A DNA stretch of 64,000 nucleotides from Muriicola marianensis (GCF_014638095.1 NZ_BMFH01000002.1:496001-560000), one strand, 5' to 3'. Shown: positions 33,605-42,879, counted from the first letter of the stretch. Notes: generated by a model from the letters alone, not told the origin. A program made the numbers and translations.

Positions 33605-34834
33605 CTATAGATTTTTCTTATAGTCCTTATTTTGGGGATTTTCTTCCTTTTTTACCACCCTGTTCTCGTCAAAGGAAGACGGGAGTAATGTTGGGATCAG
33701 TTTGATAAAGATCGGCAGCAGGACAGCTCCTCCAGGCAGCATAAAGATGGCCAGGGAAGGGACGCTTTTAAAAATATCCATCAACTGGTCCTGTACTTTT
33801 TTCTTCTCGGATGCACTCAGTTCTTTTACGGTTCCTTTTGAGATGAGGAAGACGAGTTCCTTGCTTTCGGCCAGCTCTTTTTGGAGGCGTTTACTGTTTC
33901 TCAGGATGAGTTTGTTCACGACCCTTGCCATGCTGTCATAAAACTGCACAGCCAGGTTGGTATCTTTCAGAAAGGTGATCTTGTCTATGTTCTTTTTAAA
34001 AAAGATCGTGATCTCTTCCAGGGAACTGGCGATCTGTTTTTCCTCAAAGCCCATGTCCTTTCCGATTCCATAGATATACTGGGATTCTTTGTAATCCAGG
34101 GAATAGTCCTCCCATACCGTGAGACTGGCCACATCGAGGAAATACTGGTTTTCCCAGGGGGAGCAATTCTCCATCAGGATCTGCCGATACGAGCCGTCGA
34201 ACTTTTGTTCCTCTGCATCGATAAAGGTGAGGGAAGCGGCGAACAACTGGGATAGTTTTTCATCCGACTTGTTCTTCTCCTTGGCATTCAGCGCATGGTA
34301 GGTAATATTGATGGTCAGGTACTCCAGCTTCTGGGCCTGGGCTACCAGGTCTTTCTCCCCTCTCAGGTAGTAGCGAAAGGTAAGTACATCTATAAAGAGC
34401 AGGGAATTGGTAATGACGCTGGTAAAGGTCCTGGTGATCACATTGTCATCCAGATACACCCTTGAATCGATCAGCGTCTCCAACTTGTCGGAAGTTTTTT
34501 TTCCAGTGAGCAATTTGTTCAAAAAGGAACTCCGGCCGATGTTTAAAGCCCTGTAGAAGGCGAATATGGTCTCGAGGAACTCTTCAAAATCACCCTCCCG
34601 CCTTTCGATAGAAAAAGTAAAATAGAGGGCAACCAGCAGATTGATCTTGGCTCGTTCATCCTCTGAAGGCGGGTGTTCGATCGTAATAAAGGCTGGGATC
34701 TCTACATTCATCCCATATACAAACCCGTATTCTTTCAAGTTGGCGTACAGGGTAGAGAAGTCGGGGTACATTCCCGACTTGTTCCGTACCACCTCGCCGA
34801 ATTTATTGATCCAACCGGGTCCAGAGGGATTCAT
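33605..34834 (-). CDS. LETM1-related protein, possibly biofilm-associated
   Basis: 409 residues from the ATG at 34834 (MNPSGPGWINKF), where I recall family members beginning; in-frame ATG at 34861 or TTG at 34864 would add ten residues. The N-terminal 330 residues are helical and unlike any enzyme I know. The last 80 residues resemble the LETM1 core: TVKELSASEKKKVQDQLMDIFKSVPSLAIFMLPGGAVLLPIFIKLIPTLLPSSF. LETM1 is a mitochondrial cation exchanger component; the bacterial relatives have been annotated 'LETM1-related biofilm-associated protein', and their function is unproven. Confidence 0.75.
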   Translation of the reverse strand: MNPSGPGWINKFGEVVRNKSGMYPDFSTLYANLKEYGFVYGMNVEIPAFITIEHPPSEDERAKINLLVALYFTFSIERREGDFEEFLETIFAFYRALNIGRSSFLNKLLTGKKTSDKLETLIDSRVYLDDNVITRTFTSVITNSLLFIDVLTFRYYLRGEKDLVAQAQKLEYLTINITYHALNAKEKNKSDEKLSQLFAASLTFIDAEEQKFDGSYRQILMENCSPWENQYFLDVASLTVWEDYSLDYKESQYIYGIGKDMGFEEKQIASSLEEITIFFKKNIDKITFLKDTNLAVQFYDSMARVVNKLILRNSKRLQKELAESKELVFLISKGTVKELSASEKKKVQDQLMDIFKSVPSLAIFMLPGGAVLLPIFIKLIPTLLPSSFDENRVVKKEENPQNKDYKKNL

Positions 34835-35137
34835 GAGTTCGAATTTGGGCCCAAAGTACATCAAAAATTGACTTTTCTAAAAAATTAAGGAGTTGGAATC
34901 TCGGACCTAAAGGGATAAAGGTCCATTTCTACTGGGGTTCAACCAAAAGTACGCGACAGGACTTTACTTTGCATTTCATCGAATAATGCCATGACTTTGC
35001 TCGAATTCCCTGCGTATAATTAGGATATTATAGACGAAATGTATAGTTTTATCGTTGAAGTTCATGTTAGAATGTCCCAAGTATTACTCTTGAACGCATA
35101 GTAAACAATTGTGTAACCGACCCAAATCACCTACGTT

Positions 35138-35239
35138 ATGGAATATTTCTTCTTTATCTGCTGGTCCATAGCAATGCTCCTCGTCTTCGTTAAAATCTGG
35201 TTGGCAAACCGATCTCTTCAGAACCTTCTGCGCAAATAA
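35138..35239 (+). CDS. Possible 33-residue membrane micropeptide
   Basis: An ATG opens a 33-codon frame ending in TAA. The predicted peptide is one hydrophobic helix (starts MEYFFFICWSIAMLLVFVKI) followed by a basic tail with R and K, the form of a bacterial small membrane protein. There is no good ribosome-binding site, although Bacteroidota often lack one. Nothing else in the gap codes. It may be chance. Confidence 0.28.
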   Translation: MEYFFFICWSIAMLLVFVKIWLANRSLQNLLRK

Positions 35240-35333
35240 CCATCGGAAAAAGCCCTTCGAATTTTAAAGCCATACACGTAAACCCGACTAATCGGGGATA
35301 TGTAACTAGTTTTTATGCTCTTATTTCCGAGTC

Positions 35334-35359
35334 ATAAAAAAAGCCGTCCGAAGACGGCT
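35334..35359 (-). terminator. Rho-independent terminator of sodC
   Basis: Seven-base stem AGCCGTC / GACGGCT with loop CGAA; on the minus strand it ends in a run of seven T. It lies 21 bases after the sodC stop. Confidence 0.85.
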
Positions 35360-35380
35360 GTTTACTAATTGTGCTTGGAG

Positions 35381-35968
35381 TTATTTGATGATCCCCGTAC
35401 AGCTGACCCGGGCTCCGGCAGCTCCGCTGGGCTGGGAAACAAAATCATCCACTCCCTGGTGAACGATCACCGCTTTACCTGTAATATTCTTTGTTTCATC
35501 TTCGCAGCTCAGGCACCACAGGTCTGTAGTGAATTCAACTGTGGCATTGCCTTCAGAATCGGCTGTGAAATTCCCGATATCACCCCTGTGGTACCCCTCA
35601 CTGGCTCCCCATTTCCCGTGGGGTTCCGAGGTTGGATTCCAATGGCCTCCGGTGGAGGTCCCGTCTGCCGAAGAACAGTCGGCCTTCTCGTGAATGTGAA
35701 TAGCGTGTTCCCCCGGAGTAAGTCCGGAAAAACTCGCCTTCATGATCACTTTACCGTCTTTTTCTGTGAATTCTACTTCCCCTGCTACATTACTGTCACT
35801 TTTAGGTTCCATTTTAAAGGCGATGGTCTCAACCATAACTTCTTCCTTGACCACTTCCACAGCTTCTTCCATTTCTTCCATAGCTTCACCGGCTTCTTTC
35901 TTGGCTTCCTTACAGCCCAATCCCAGGATAAGGAACAAGCTCAGTGATGACATTCTCAAAATTTTCAT
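35381..35968 (-). CDS. sodC: Cu/Zn superoxide dismutase family lipoprotein
   Basis: 195 residues. A lipoprotein signal ends LGLGC (Cys19). It is followed by an unusual acidic helical linker (about residues 23-47, rich in E, M, V), then the SodC fold: AIHIHEKADCSS (copper His ligands), GGHWNPTSEPHG (zinc ligands), GDIGNF, and VIVHQGVDDFVSQPSGAAGARVSC with the final copper His and the disulfide Cys. It converts superoxide to peroxide in the periplasm or at the outer membrane. Own promoter and terminator are visible, so it is a single-gene unit. Confidence 0.9.
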   Translation of the reverse strand: MKILRMSSLSLFLILGLGCKEAKKEAGEAMEEMEEAVEVVKEEVMVETIAFKMEPKSDSNVAGEVEFTEKDGKVIMKASFSGLTPGEHAIHIHEKADCSSADGTSTGGHWNPTSEPHGKWGASEGYHRGDIGNFTADSEGNATVEFTTDLWCLSCEDETKNITGKAVIVHQGVDDFVSQPSGAAGARVSCTGIIK

Positions 35969-35993
35969 GCTTTATGCGTTTTGGGTTATCTTT

Positions 35994-36023
35994 TAAAGTT
36001 ACAAAAATTTAAGGCGAAGTCAA
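35994..36023 (-). promoter_or_regulatory. Promoter of sodC
   Basis: On the minus strand, TTG (36021-36023), a 19-base spacer and TAACTTTA (35994-36001), matching the Bacteroidota TTG-N19-TAnnTTTG layout with one mismatch. It ends 25 bases before the start codon. Confidence 0.6.
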
Positions 36024-36042
36024 CTTATTTCCCTTTACCCGT

Positions 36043-36717
36043 TTATTTCTTTTTCCTTAGGTCGGGATTAAAGAACAGGGCCACCTGAAGCCGGTCGAAA
36101 TCGATCCCACTGAAGTGGTTTTTAAGATACCCCACCTGCAGGCTGCTGTTCTCTGTGATATGTACTCCGAAAGCAAAATAGAGTCGATTCTGGCCAAAAG
36201 CGTCGTCCTGGAGATTGATAAAAATCTCGTCATAGGCATTGACAAAAAAAGTATCTGTCAAAGGCAGGGTAACCTGCAGTCGGTACCTCGCTCTGTGCTG
36301 TGTGTCGGTGAAATCTCCGAAGTTGATAAACCGCTGTTCCATTCGGTACCGGTGCTCAAAAAGAAATTCTCCCACCTTGTTCTTGAGGATGAATTGCTGG
36401 AAGATCCTGTTCTCCCGGGAATCCCTGTCCCCGCTGAATTCCTCAAAGGTGTTGTCTGTGAGAATGTAGGCATACCCGAGGGTGGCGATGGCATCCGAAT
36501 TAATGTGGTAGTTCAACCCCGTCCTGAGCAGCATCTGGTTGAAATTACCCTGGGTTTCGTAATAACGAAACTGTGCTTCCGAATGTATACTCAGCTTATC
36601 CGAGACCTGGTTCATGCCAAAATACATGTACCAGGCACCCCAGGTGTCTTCCCCCGTTTCCTGAGCTAAAGAAAGGCCGGAACACAAGAGGGTTAAGGCC
36701 AGTATCAGTCTTTTCAT
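36043..36717 (-). CDS. DUF2490 outer-membrane-like protein
   Basis: 224 residues with a signal peptide ending LSLAQ. The mature part is a run of amphipathic beta strands typical of DUF2490: WGAWYMYFGMNQVSDKLSIHSEAQFRYYE, NQMLLRTGLNYHINSD, FEHRYRMEQRF, and a terminal FNPDLRKK. It is likely a small outer-membrane barrel of unknown function. It overlaps the S9 peptidase gene by four bases. Confidence 0.88.
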   Translation of the reverse strand: MKRLILALTLLCSGLSLAQETGEDTWGAWYMYFGMNQVSDKLSIHSEAQFRYYETQGNFNQMLLRTGLNYHINSDAIATLGYAYILTDNTFEEFSGDRDSRENRIFQQFILKNKVGEFLFEHRYRMEQRFINFGDFTDTQHRARYRLQVTLPLTDTFFVNAYDEIFINLQDDAFGQNRLYFAFGVHITENSSLQVGYLKNHFSGIDFDRLQVALFFNPDLRKKK

Positions 36718-38657
36718 TCCGTCTCGGTTTGCATTTCCATGGTCTCCCCGTCCTGAATAGGCTGTCCCTTATCCTGTTTCAGGTAGACGTCGAGGAACTC
36801 AAGGATCTTGCTGTAGGCAGCGATCTGATTTTCCTTTTTCACGAATCCGTGACCCTCATCCTCAAATAGGACATACTCTACAGGCACTCCATTCTTCCTC
36901 ACCCCGGCTACGATCTCGTCGGATTCTACCTGTAATACCCTGGGGTCTTTTGATCCCTGAAGTACAATGAGGGGTTTTGTAACCTTGTCTGTATGGAATA
37001 AGGGCGAGATCGCTCTCAGGCGTACCGAATCCGCACTGTTGGGATCACCTAATTCCTTGTAGAGGGCATCTTTAAACGACTCCCACCAGGGCGGGATGCT
37101 CCTCAGGGTGCGTATCCAGTTCGTCACGCCGAAGAGATTCACTCCCACAGCAAACTCTTCCGGAGTATAGGTAAGGGCAGCCATGGTCATATAGCCGCCA
37201 TAGGAACCCCCTATGATCCCGATCTTCCCGGGATCGATCTCGGGCTGGGCGGCGAGCCAGTTCTTCCCTTCCACACAGTCCCTGAGGTCCTTGTCTCCGT
37301 GGTTGAGGTCGTCCATCTGATAAAATGTCTTACCATAACCGCTGCTCCCCCTGTTGTTTACGGCCAGGACCGCATAACCGTGGTTGACCAGGTATTGGAT
37401 AAGGGAGCTGAAATTCTGCCTGCTTTGCCCTCCGGGTCCTCCATGCACCCAGACAAGGGCGGGGACTTTATTTTCGGGTGAGGCCTGGTGTGGTTTGTAA
37501 TAGATGGCCGGGATCTCCAAACCGTCAAAAGAAGGATAGCGAATCACCTCGGCCTTCACCAGGTCCTGTGGCTGGATCTCTTTATTCAGGACATCTGTCA
37601 GCTTAGTTTGTTCCCCTGATGCGATGTCGTACACATACAGGTCTGATGGGCTGTTGGAGCCGCCGGCGTAGAACCTCATCAGGGTGTCATCGTCCGAAAA
37701 AGACACACTGGTAATGTCCATATCGCCTATGGCAGGCAGGGTCATGGGCTCTCCCGTGGCCACTTCCTCCACTTCAATACTGTTCTTGGCATCCTCGTTT
37801 ATGTAGGTCACCCGGTACTTGCCGGTTCTCGTAAAGTAAGTGCCATTGATATCCCAGTCGCGCTCCATCACTTTGTCTCTTGTTCCGTCCGGGATGTTGT
37901 ATCGCATCACATAGGAAAACTCAGAACCTTCGTCTGTGGTGTAAAGGAGGGAACTGCTGTCCGGGGTAAAATCCTGAGGGGAGTTAGAGCTCTGGCTTTC
38001 ATTGATCTTGACCTGGCTTCCGGATTCAAGGTCGTGCAGGTACAGGTCGCTGTCATTGGTGTTCAGGGCCTTGCTGAGGGTGATGTATTTCTCATCCCTT
38101 GAGATCGCACCAATGTCATATCCCTGGTCATTCTGATACACCAGTTCAGGGGTAAATGTTTCCAGGTCAACCTTGTACAGATCTATGTAACGATTATCCC
38201 TTTTGTTCGATCCAAAGAAAAAGCCTTTCTCATCATCAGTCCATCCGTAAAAAAGGGAGCGGGCTCCCTCATAAGGAGTGAGGTCACGATGGCTGCCGTC
38301 CTCTTCCCTGAGGAAGATGTGGTAGATCTCATCTCCGTTGTTATCCATTCGGAAGAGCATACGCTCATCATCAGGAAAATAGGAGATCGCAAAAACCGAA
38401 GAACTGTCAGATTCGGTCACGGGCATCAATTCACCCCCACTTACCGGTACCGTATACATATTGTAGATCCCGGATCGGTTGCTCGTCACTAGCAAGGTGC
38501 TGAGATCAGGAGAGAAACTACCTCCCCCCACATTCTCGTTATCCATCATTTGTTCGATGGTATAGGACTTGAGGTTTTTGGCAACCTCATTCTCTGCGGG
38601 CTTTTCCTTGCAATTCCAAAGGAAGACAAGCAGGATCAGAATCAGTGCTTTTTTCAT
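36714..38657 (-). CDS. S9 family peptidase (prolyl oligopeptidase / acylaminoacyl peptidase type), lipoprotein
   Basis: 647 residues from the ATG at 38657, chosen because it puts a lipoprotein signal (LVFLWNC) at the start; an ATG 51 bases upstream is possible. The N-terminal half is a TolB/WD-like beta propeller (SPDLSTLLVTSNRSG, DDERMLFRMDNNGDE). The C-terminal alpha/beta hydrolase has nucleophile Ser485 in GGSYGGYM, Asp in QGSKDPRV and His in EDEGHGF. The family removes peptides from N-termini or cuts after proline. It lies between the DUF2490 gene and the BNR-repeat gene, likely in one operon. Confidence 0.9.
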   Translation of the reverse strand: MKKALILILLVFLWNCKEKPAENEVAKNLKSYTIEQMMDNENVGGGSFSPDLSTLLVTSNRSGIYNMYTVPVSGGELMPVTESDSSSVFAISYFPDDERMLFRMDNNGDEIYHIFLREEDGSHRDLTPYEGARSLFYGWTDDEKGFFFGSNKRDNRYIDLYKVDLETFTPELVYQNDQGYDIGAISRDEKYITLSKALNTNDSDLYLHDLESGSQVKINESQSSNSPQDFTPDSSSLLYTTDEGSEFSYVMRYNIPDGTRDKVMERDWDINGTYFTRTGKYRVTYINEDAKNSIEVEEVATGEPMTLPAIGDMDITSVSFSDDDTLMRFYAGGSNSPSDLYVYDIASGEQTKLTDVLNKEIQPQDLVKAEVIRYPSFDGLEIPAIYYKPHQASPENKVPALVWVHGGPGGQSRQNFSSLIQYLVNHGYAVLAVNNRGSSGYGKTFYQMDDLNHGDKDLRDCVEGKNWLAAQPEIDPGKIGIIGGSYGGYMTMAALTYTPEEFAVGVNLFGVTNWIRTLRSIPPWWESFKDALYKELGDPNSADSVRLRAISPLFHTDKVTKPLIVLQGSKDPRVLQVESDEIVAGVRKNGVPVEYVLFEDEGHGFVKKENQIAAYSKILEFLDVYLKQDKGQPIQDGETMEMQTETE

Positions 38658-38704
38658 GGGTTTAGATTTTATTTCGTTTATCAAATAGTAGAGGTTGATT
38701 CCTG

Positions 38705-41700
38705 TCATTCAAGTGAAAAACTGGAGGTATCTTTAAACAGGCTCACATTCAGGGGTTCAATCTTCTCCCGGTAGGTCTTCCAGTCCTCCTCGAAGAAGGT
38801 ATTGGTCTTTTCCAGGGCCGATTTCAGTTCTGATTGGGCAAATTCCATAAGCCTGGTTTCCGTCTCAGTGATCCCTGTCTTCCTGGAAGATACATACTGA
38901 CTTGCCATCCCTATCCTGCGCATTACGGTCATTTCAGGATTACGGGTTATCCCCTGCCTCTTGTCTTCTTTCCCCAGGTAGATATCGATAATCCCATTGA
39001 TCTTTTTGGCGATGTCCTTGGAGGCATCAATAGCATCTTTGAATTTTTCCTTGTCCAGCTCCCCTAGGTCCTTTTGGTATTTCTCTGCTACCTTCTTGCT
39101 CTCGGACAGTTGTTTTACCGCATCGGCTGCCGTCTGGGTCATGTTTTCCAGTTTTTTTGCGGCATCGTATACCTGGTCGATACTCGCAGAGGAAACATCA
39201 AGGCGAGGATCTGAAGCTACGGTGATCACCGTTTCATCACTGGCCTCGCCCAGGGAGACCACAACGCGGTACTTTCCGGGCTTTACATCCACACCTCCGG
39301 ATTCCCTGTTTCGTTTGCGAAGGGTTCGTGAAGGCCGGTCTGGACCCTTTTCATCCATGTTCCAGTAAATCCTGTGGAATCCTGCCTTCTCGGGAGTTTT
39401 GTATTTCAGGGTCCGTATCAGGTCCTCACCCCGGAAGATCTCAACGATCACAGAATCTTTAGATTTCTTTTTCGCCTCTGCCTCCTCTCCTTCGGATTCT
39501 TCATCCTTTTCTTCGGTTTCTTCCTTCTGTTCTTTTTCTGTGGCTTTGGTTGCCTCCTTGCCCTCTTTGAGGAAGTAGGTGATCATGGCACCTCCTTCTC
39601 TGTTCTCTCCGTTAAAGATAGCGTCAGCACCAAACCTGCTTCCGGTAGGTTGCTGATAGGCCGCCTGATAGGCAATCGGAGGATCGAAAACCGCAATAGG
39701 CTTGGAGAGGACAGTTGGGTCAGAAGCTACTTTGCTCAGCGGGCGGATATCATCCAGCACCCAGGCTGCACGACCGAAAGTTCCTATGACAAGGTCCCTT
39801 TCACGGGGATGGATCACCAGGTCTTTGGTGGAAACCGTTGGAAAGCCTTCTGTCCATTTTTGCCATTTCCCTGCCCCGTCAAATGAAACGTAGAGACCGT
39901 CATCGGTGCCCAGGAACATCAGCTTAGGGTTCTGAGGATCTTCAACGATTGAAAGGGTATAGCTCTTTACATCGTTTCCATCGACGATCCTCTCCCAGGT
40001 CTTACCGTAATCTCTTGTGCGGTAGGCGTATGGGGTGTAGTTGAACCTGCGGTAATCATTGGCAATCAGCAGTGCTTCCCCTTTATTTCTGGCAGAGGCA
40101 CGGATCTGTGCGACCCAGCTGCCTTTGGGCAGCCCTTTGAGGTTCTGGGTCACTTCTGTCCAGTTCGCCCCACCGTTCTGGGTGAGGTGCACCCTGCCGT
40201 CATCAGTCCCAACCCATAACATGTCCTTTTCCAAGGGAGAAGGTTCTATGACCAGGATGGTACAGTGGTTCTCAGCCCCTGTGGCATCCATGGTGAGTCC
40301 GCCACTTTCACTCTGTTTGAGTTTTTCAGGATCATTGGTAGTGAGGTCGGGGGAGATCACCTCCCAGGTGAGGCCCTTGTCAGTGCTCTTATGAACAAAC
40401 TGGCTTCCGAAATACACCGTGCTGTTATCAAAAGGGTCCTGCCCGATCCCGGCATTCCAGTTGAACCGCAATTCTGTTTCCTTATCCGGAGGGGTAGGCC
40501 GTACCGAGTAATTGTTACCTGTAATATGGTCGTACCGGCTTACAAAACCCTGCTGACTCATGGCATATCCAAAGCGGGAATCGTCCAGGTCGGGTACCAC
40601 GTCGAATCCATCCCCGAAAGCGATCTCCTGCCAGTAGCTATTGCGGATCCCCTGGGCTTTCCAGACGTAGGCAGGGCCTCTCCAGGAACCGTTATCCTGC
40701 ATTCCCCCGTAAACGTTGTATGGATATTCGTTATCCGTGCTGATATGGTAGAATTGGCCTACCGGGAGGTTTCCGATAAAGCGCCAGCTTTCCCCCCGAT
40801 CTCTTGTGATATTCAATCCCCCGTCATTCCCGTCTATCATAAAATTCCCGTCCTCCGGGTGAATCCACCAGGCGTGGTGGTCGGGGTGTACTCCATTGTT
40901 CACCCCGTAGGCAGGCATGAGCTGGGAGAAATTCTTGCCTCCGTCTTCTGAAACGTTGACATAGGTGAAAACGGAATAAACCCTGTTCTCATTCTGAGGG
41001 TCTACATAGATTTCGGAATAGTAAAATGGCCTGTTTCCGATATCGTTCTTGTCGTTTATCTTTTTCCATTTAAAGCCCCCGTCTTCCGACTTGTACAGGG
41101 CATTCTTCTTGGCCTCTACCAGGGCGTAGACCACATTGGGCCGGCTGCGGGCCACTGCGATCCCTATCCGCCCGAGTTCTCCTTTCGGCATGCCGTCCTC
41201 TTCGGTGATTTTTTTCCAGTTCTCCCCTCCGTCGTGGGTCATGTACAGCCCGCTGCCCGGACCACCCGATTTAAAGAACCAGGGGTCTCTCTTGTGTTCC
41301 CACATGGCTGCAAAGATCTTATTCGGGTTGGTGGGGTCCATGACCATATCGGCCACCCCGGTTCTGTTATTGACAAAGAGGATCTTGTTCCAGGTCTTGC
41401 CGCCATCGGTGGTCTTGAATACGCCCCGTTCCGGGTGTTCACCCCAGGGAGAACCTATGGCACCCACATAGACTGTGTTCGGATCGGTGGGGTCGATGAT
41501 GATACGGTGGATATGCCGTGTCTTCTCGAGTCCCATCAGGGTCCAGTTCTTTCCCCTGTCAAGGGAGCGGTAAACGCCGTAACCCCCGTTCAGGCTGTTG
41601 CGCGGGTTTCCTTCTCCGGTCCCTACCCATATCACGGAAGGATTGCTCTGTAGTATGGCCACTGCCCCTATGGAGGCGGTGACCTCTTTATCAAATACGG

Positions 41701-41929
41701 GCTCCCATTTGATTCCGCCGGAAGTCGACTTCCACAAGCCGCCCGAAGCTGTCCCGGCCAAGATGATATCGGGATCGCTCTGCACTACATCGATGGCCGT
41801 GACGCGGCCACTCATACCACCCGGACCTATGTTCCTGGGTTTGAGGTCCTGGACCATGTCCATTTTAAATTCTTGTGCAAACAGGGTAAAGGATGCGAAA
41901 AGCATCAGGGAGAGTAAAGTTCTTTTCAT
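38705..41929 (-). CDS. Large exported BNR-repeat (VPS10/sortilin-like) beta-propeller protein
   Basis: 1,074 residues. A signal peptide ends LFAQ. The first 700 residues hold many BNR/sialidase-like repeats with Asp-box motifs (STSGGIKWE, DRGKNWT, TDGGKTWN, HDGGENWK, EDGGFKWK), forming one or two large propellers as in sortilin-type and photosystem II stability factor-like proteins. A highly charged E/K insertion lies at about residues 785-820. The C-terminal 250 residues are helical. Exported, probably binds a ligand or glycan; no catalytic residues are recognised. It starts 24 bases after a -7 box. Confidence 0.85.
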   Translation of the reverse strand: MKRTLLSLMLFASFTLFAQEFKMDMVQDLKPRNIGPGGMSGRVTAIDVVQSDPDIILAGTASGGLWKSTSGGIKWEPVFDKEVTASIGAVAILQSNPSVIWVGTGEGNPRNSLNGGYGVYRSLDRGKNWTLMGLEKTRHIHRIIIDPTDPNTVYVGAIGSPWGEHPERGVFKTTDGGKTWNKILFVNNRTGVADMVMDPTNPNKIFAAMWEHKRDPWFFKSGGPGSGLYMTHDGGENWKKITEEDGMPKGELGRIGIAVARSRPNVVYALVEAKKNALYKSEDGGFKWKKINDKNDIGNRPFYYSEIYVDPQNENRVYSVFTYVNVSEDGGKNFSQLMPAYGVNNGVHPDHHAWWIHPEDGNFMIDGNDGGLNITRDRGESWRFIGNLPVGQFYHISTDNEYPYNVYGGMQDNGSWRGPAYVWKAQGIRNSYWQEIAFGDGFDVVPDLDDSRFGYAMSQQGFVSRYDHITGNNYSVRPTPPDKETELRFNWNAGIGQDPFDNSTVYFGSQFVHKSTDKGLTWEVISPDLTTNDPEKLKQSESGGLTMDATGAENHCTILVIEPSPLEKDMLWVGTDDGRVHLTQNGGANWTEVTQNLKGLPKGSWVAQIRASARNKGEALLIANDYRRFNYTPYAYRTRDYGKTWERIVDGNDVKSYTLSIVEDPQNPKLMFLGTDDGLYVSFDGAGKWQKWTEGFPTVSTKDLVIHPRERDLVIGTFGRAAWVLDDIRPLSKVASDPTVLSKPIAVFDPPIAYQAAYQQPTGSRFGADAIFNGENREGGAMITYFLKEGKEATKATEKEQKEETEEKDEESEGEEAEAKKKSKDSVIVEIFRGEDLIRTLKYKTPEKAGFHRIYWNMDEKGPDRPSRTLRKRNRESGGVDVKPGKYRVVVSLGEASDETVITVASDPRLDVSSASIDQVYDAAKKLENMTQTAADAVKQLSESKKVAEKYQKDLGELDKEKFKDAIDASKDIAKKINGIIDIYLGKEDKRQGITRNPEMTVMRRIGMASQYVSSRKTGITETETRLMEFAQSELKSALEKTNTFFEEDWKTYREKIEPLNVSLFKDTSSFSLE

Positions 41930-41952
41930 CAGGAATTGCTATAGTTGAAGGC

Positions 41953-41960
41953 TAAATATA
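41953..41960 (-). promoter_or_regulatory. -7 box before the BNR-repeat / S9 / DUF2490 operon
   Basis: The minus strand reads TATATTTA, one base from the strong form TATATTTG, 23 bases before the start codon. No -33 TTG is clear. Confidence 0.4.
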
Positions 41961-42211
41961 CCAAAAAGGGTCCGAGAAATTCTTAAAGAGTTGTTAAGGG
42001 GAGTATCCCATCTCCTTTTAAAAGTATTAGGATCAATGAGACGTTTTATCTTGGAAAACCCGCGACTGATATAGCTCTTCTATATGCACGCTGGTTTCAT
42101 ATAATTTGTGGTGATTTTCCCGGATCTTCCCTCAAAAAGTACCTTTTATAATAAGATTAACCGCTTATCTGTTCACCATTACCGAGCCGAAAGTAGACTC
42201 AGGAATTCATA

Positions 42212-42245
42212 CAAATAAAAATGCCTCCACGCAGGGTGAAGGCAT
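42212..42245 (-). terminator. Rho-independent terminator of the NTF2-like lipoprotein gene
   Basis: Stem ATGCCTxCAC / GTGxAGGCAT with one mismatch and a five-base loop; the minus strand continues as a T-rich tract. It lies 22 bases after the stop codon. Confidence 0.75.
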
Positions 42246-42267
42246 CGGTTTTATACAGAACGGAACT

Positions 42268-42783
42268 TTAATTCATCATTAAATGGCCCATCAGGCCGGT
42301 GAAATCGCCGTATACCTGCTGGTAAATGATCTTACCTTCGGGATTGAAATCGTAGGATTCGTACAAATTGATCACCCCGGACCTGGCATCTGTGCTATCT
42401 GTAGCAGGGAGGGTTACTTCCCATTGGGAGTAAAAACGGACAGAACCGTCCATCTTCTTGGTGTCTGCGTTCACGCCGGGTAACAGCACTGGCGGATCGG
42501 TCAGCAGTTTGAAATCGAAGGCCTCCCACATCTGCTTATCATACATTTTCATTTCTTCCAGACTCATGGTATCCTTTTCAACCCCAAATCCCGTGTCTAA
42601 CATCACAAAATCAGGGGAATACATGGAATAGTCCAGATTTTCGTTCTGCCAGCCGTCCAGGTTAGCCATTACGGTTTTGGAGTTGACTTCAAAAGCTTCT
42701 TTGGCAGCTTTCTCCTCCTGGTTTTCTGCCTGGCAGCTGAGCAGCAGGGCAAATAGGAGGGCGAGTTTTAACAGATGTTTCAT
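42268..42783 (-). CDS. NTF2-like lipoprotein
   Basis: 171 residues. The lipobox is LLLSC near residue 17. Mature part: an N-terminal helix with EEKAAKEAF, then a domain with YSMYSPDFVMLDTGFGVEKDTMSLEEM, VRFYSQWEVTLP, and GVINLYESYDFNPEGKIIYQQVYGDF. The strand pattern and the final YDFNPEGKI resemble NTF2-like proteins, but similarity is only by eye. It has its own terminator; function unknown. Confidence 0.65.
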   Translation of the reverse strand: MKHLLKLALLFALLLSCQAENQEEKAAKEAFEVNSKTVMANLDGWQNENLDYSMYSPDFVMLDTGFGVEKDTMSLEEMKMYDKQMWEAFDFKLLTDPPVLLPGVNADTKKMDGSVRFYSQWEVTLPATDSTDARSGVINLYESYDFNPEGKIIYQQVYGDFTGLMGHLMMN

Positions 42784-42879
42784 TTTGCTGGTTATTAATT
42801 GGTTACACCTGTAAATGTAGCGAATTTTTGGGAGGGATTCACAAGAATTTTATCAGCCCCATCCTATGCCTGGAAACAT

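Larger units (their letters stand above)
34835..35380. other. Intergenic region between the LETM1-related gene and sodC
   Basis: About 546 bases. It contains an isolated 33-codon reading frame (listed separately), a small CCCGA/TCGGG hairpin at 35283-35296 without a T run, and the sodC terminator. I see no other coding signal and no tRNA-like cloverleaf. The region before 35138 could hold a promoter or a small RNA, but nothing there is convincing. Confidence 0.4.
41930..42267. other. 338-base intergenic gap between the BNR-repeat gene and the NTF2-like lipoprotein gene
   Basis: It contains the -7 box of the BNR gene (41953-41960) and the terminator of the NTF2-like gene (42212-42245). Between 41961 and 42211 I see no open frame with a coding look, no cloverleaf and no repeat. 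Confidence 0.45.
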
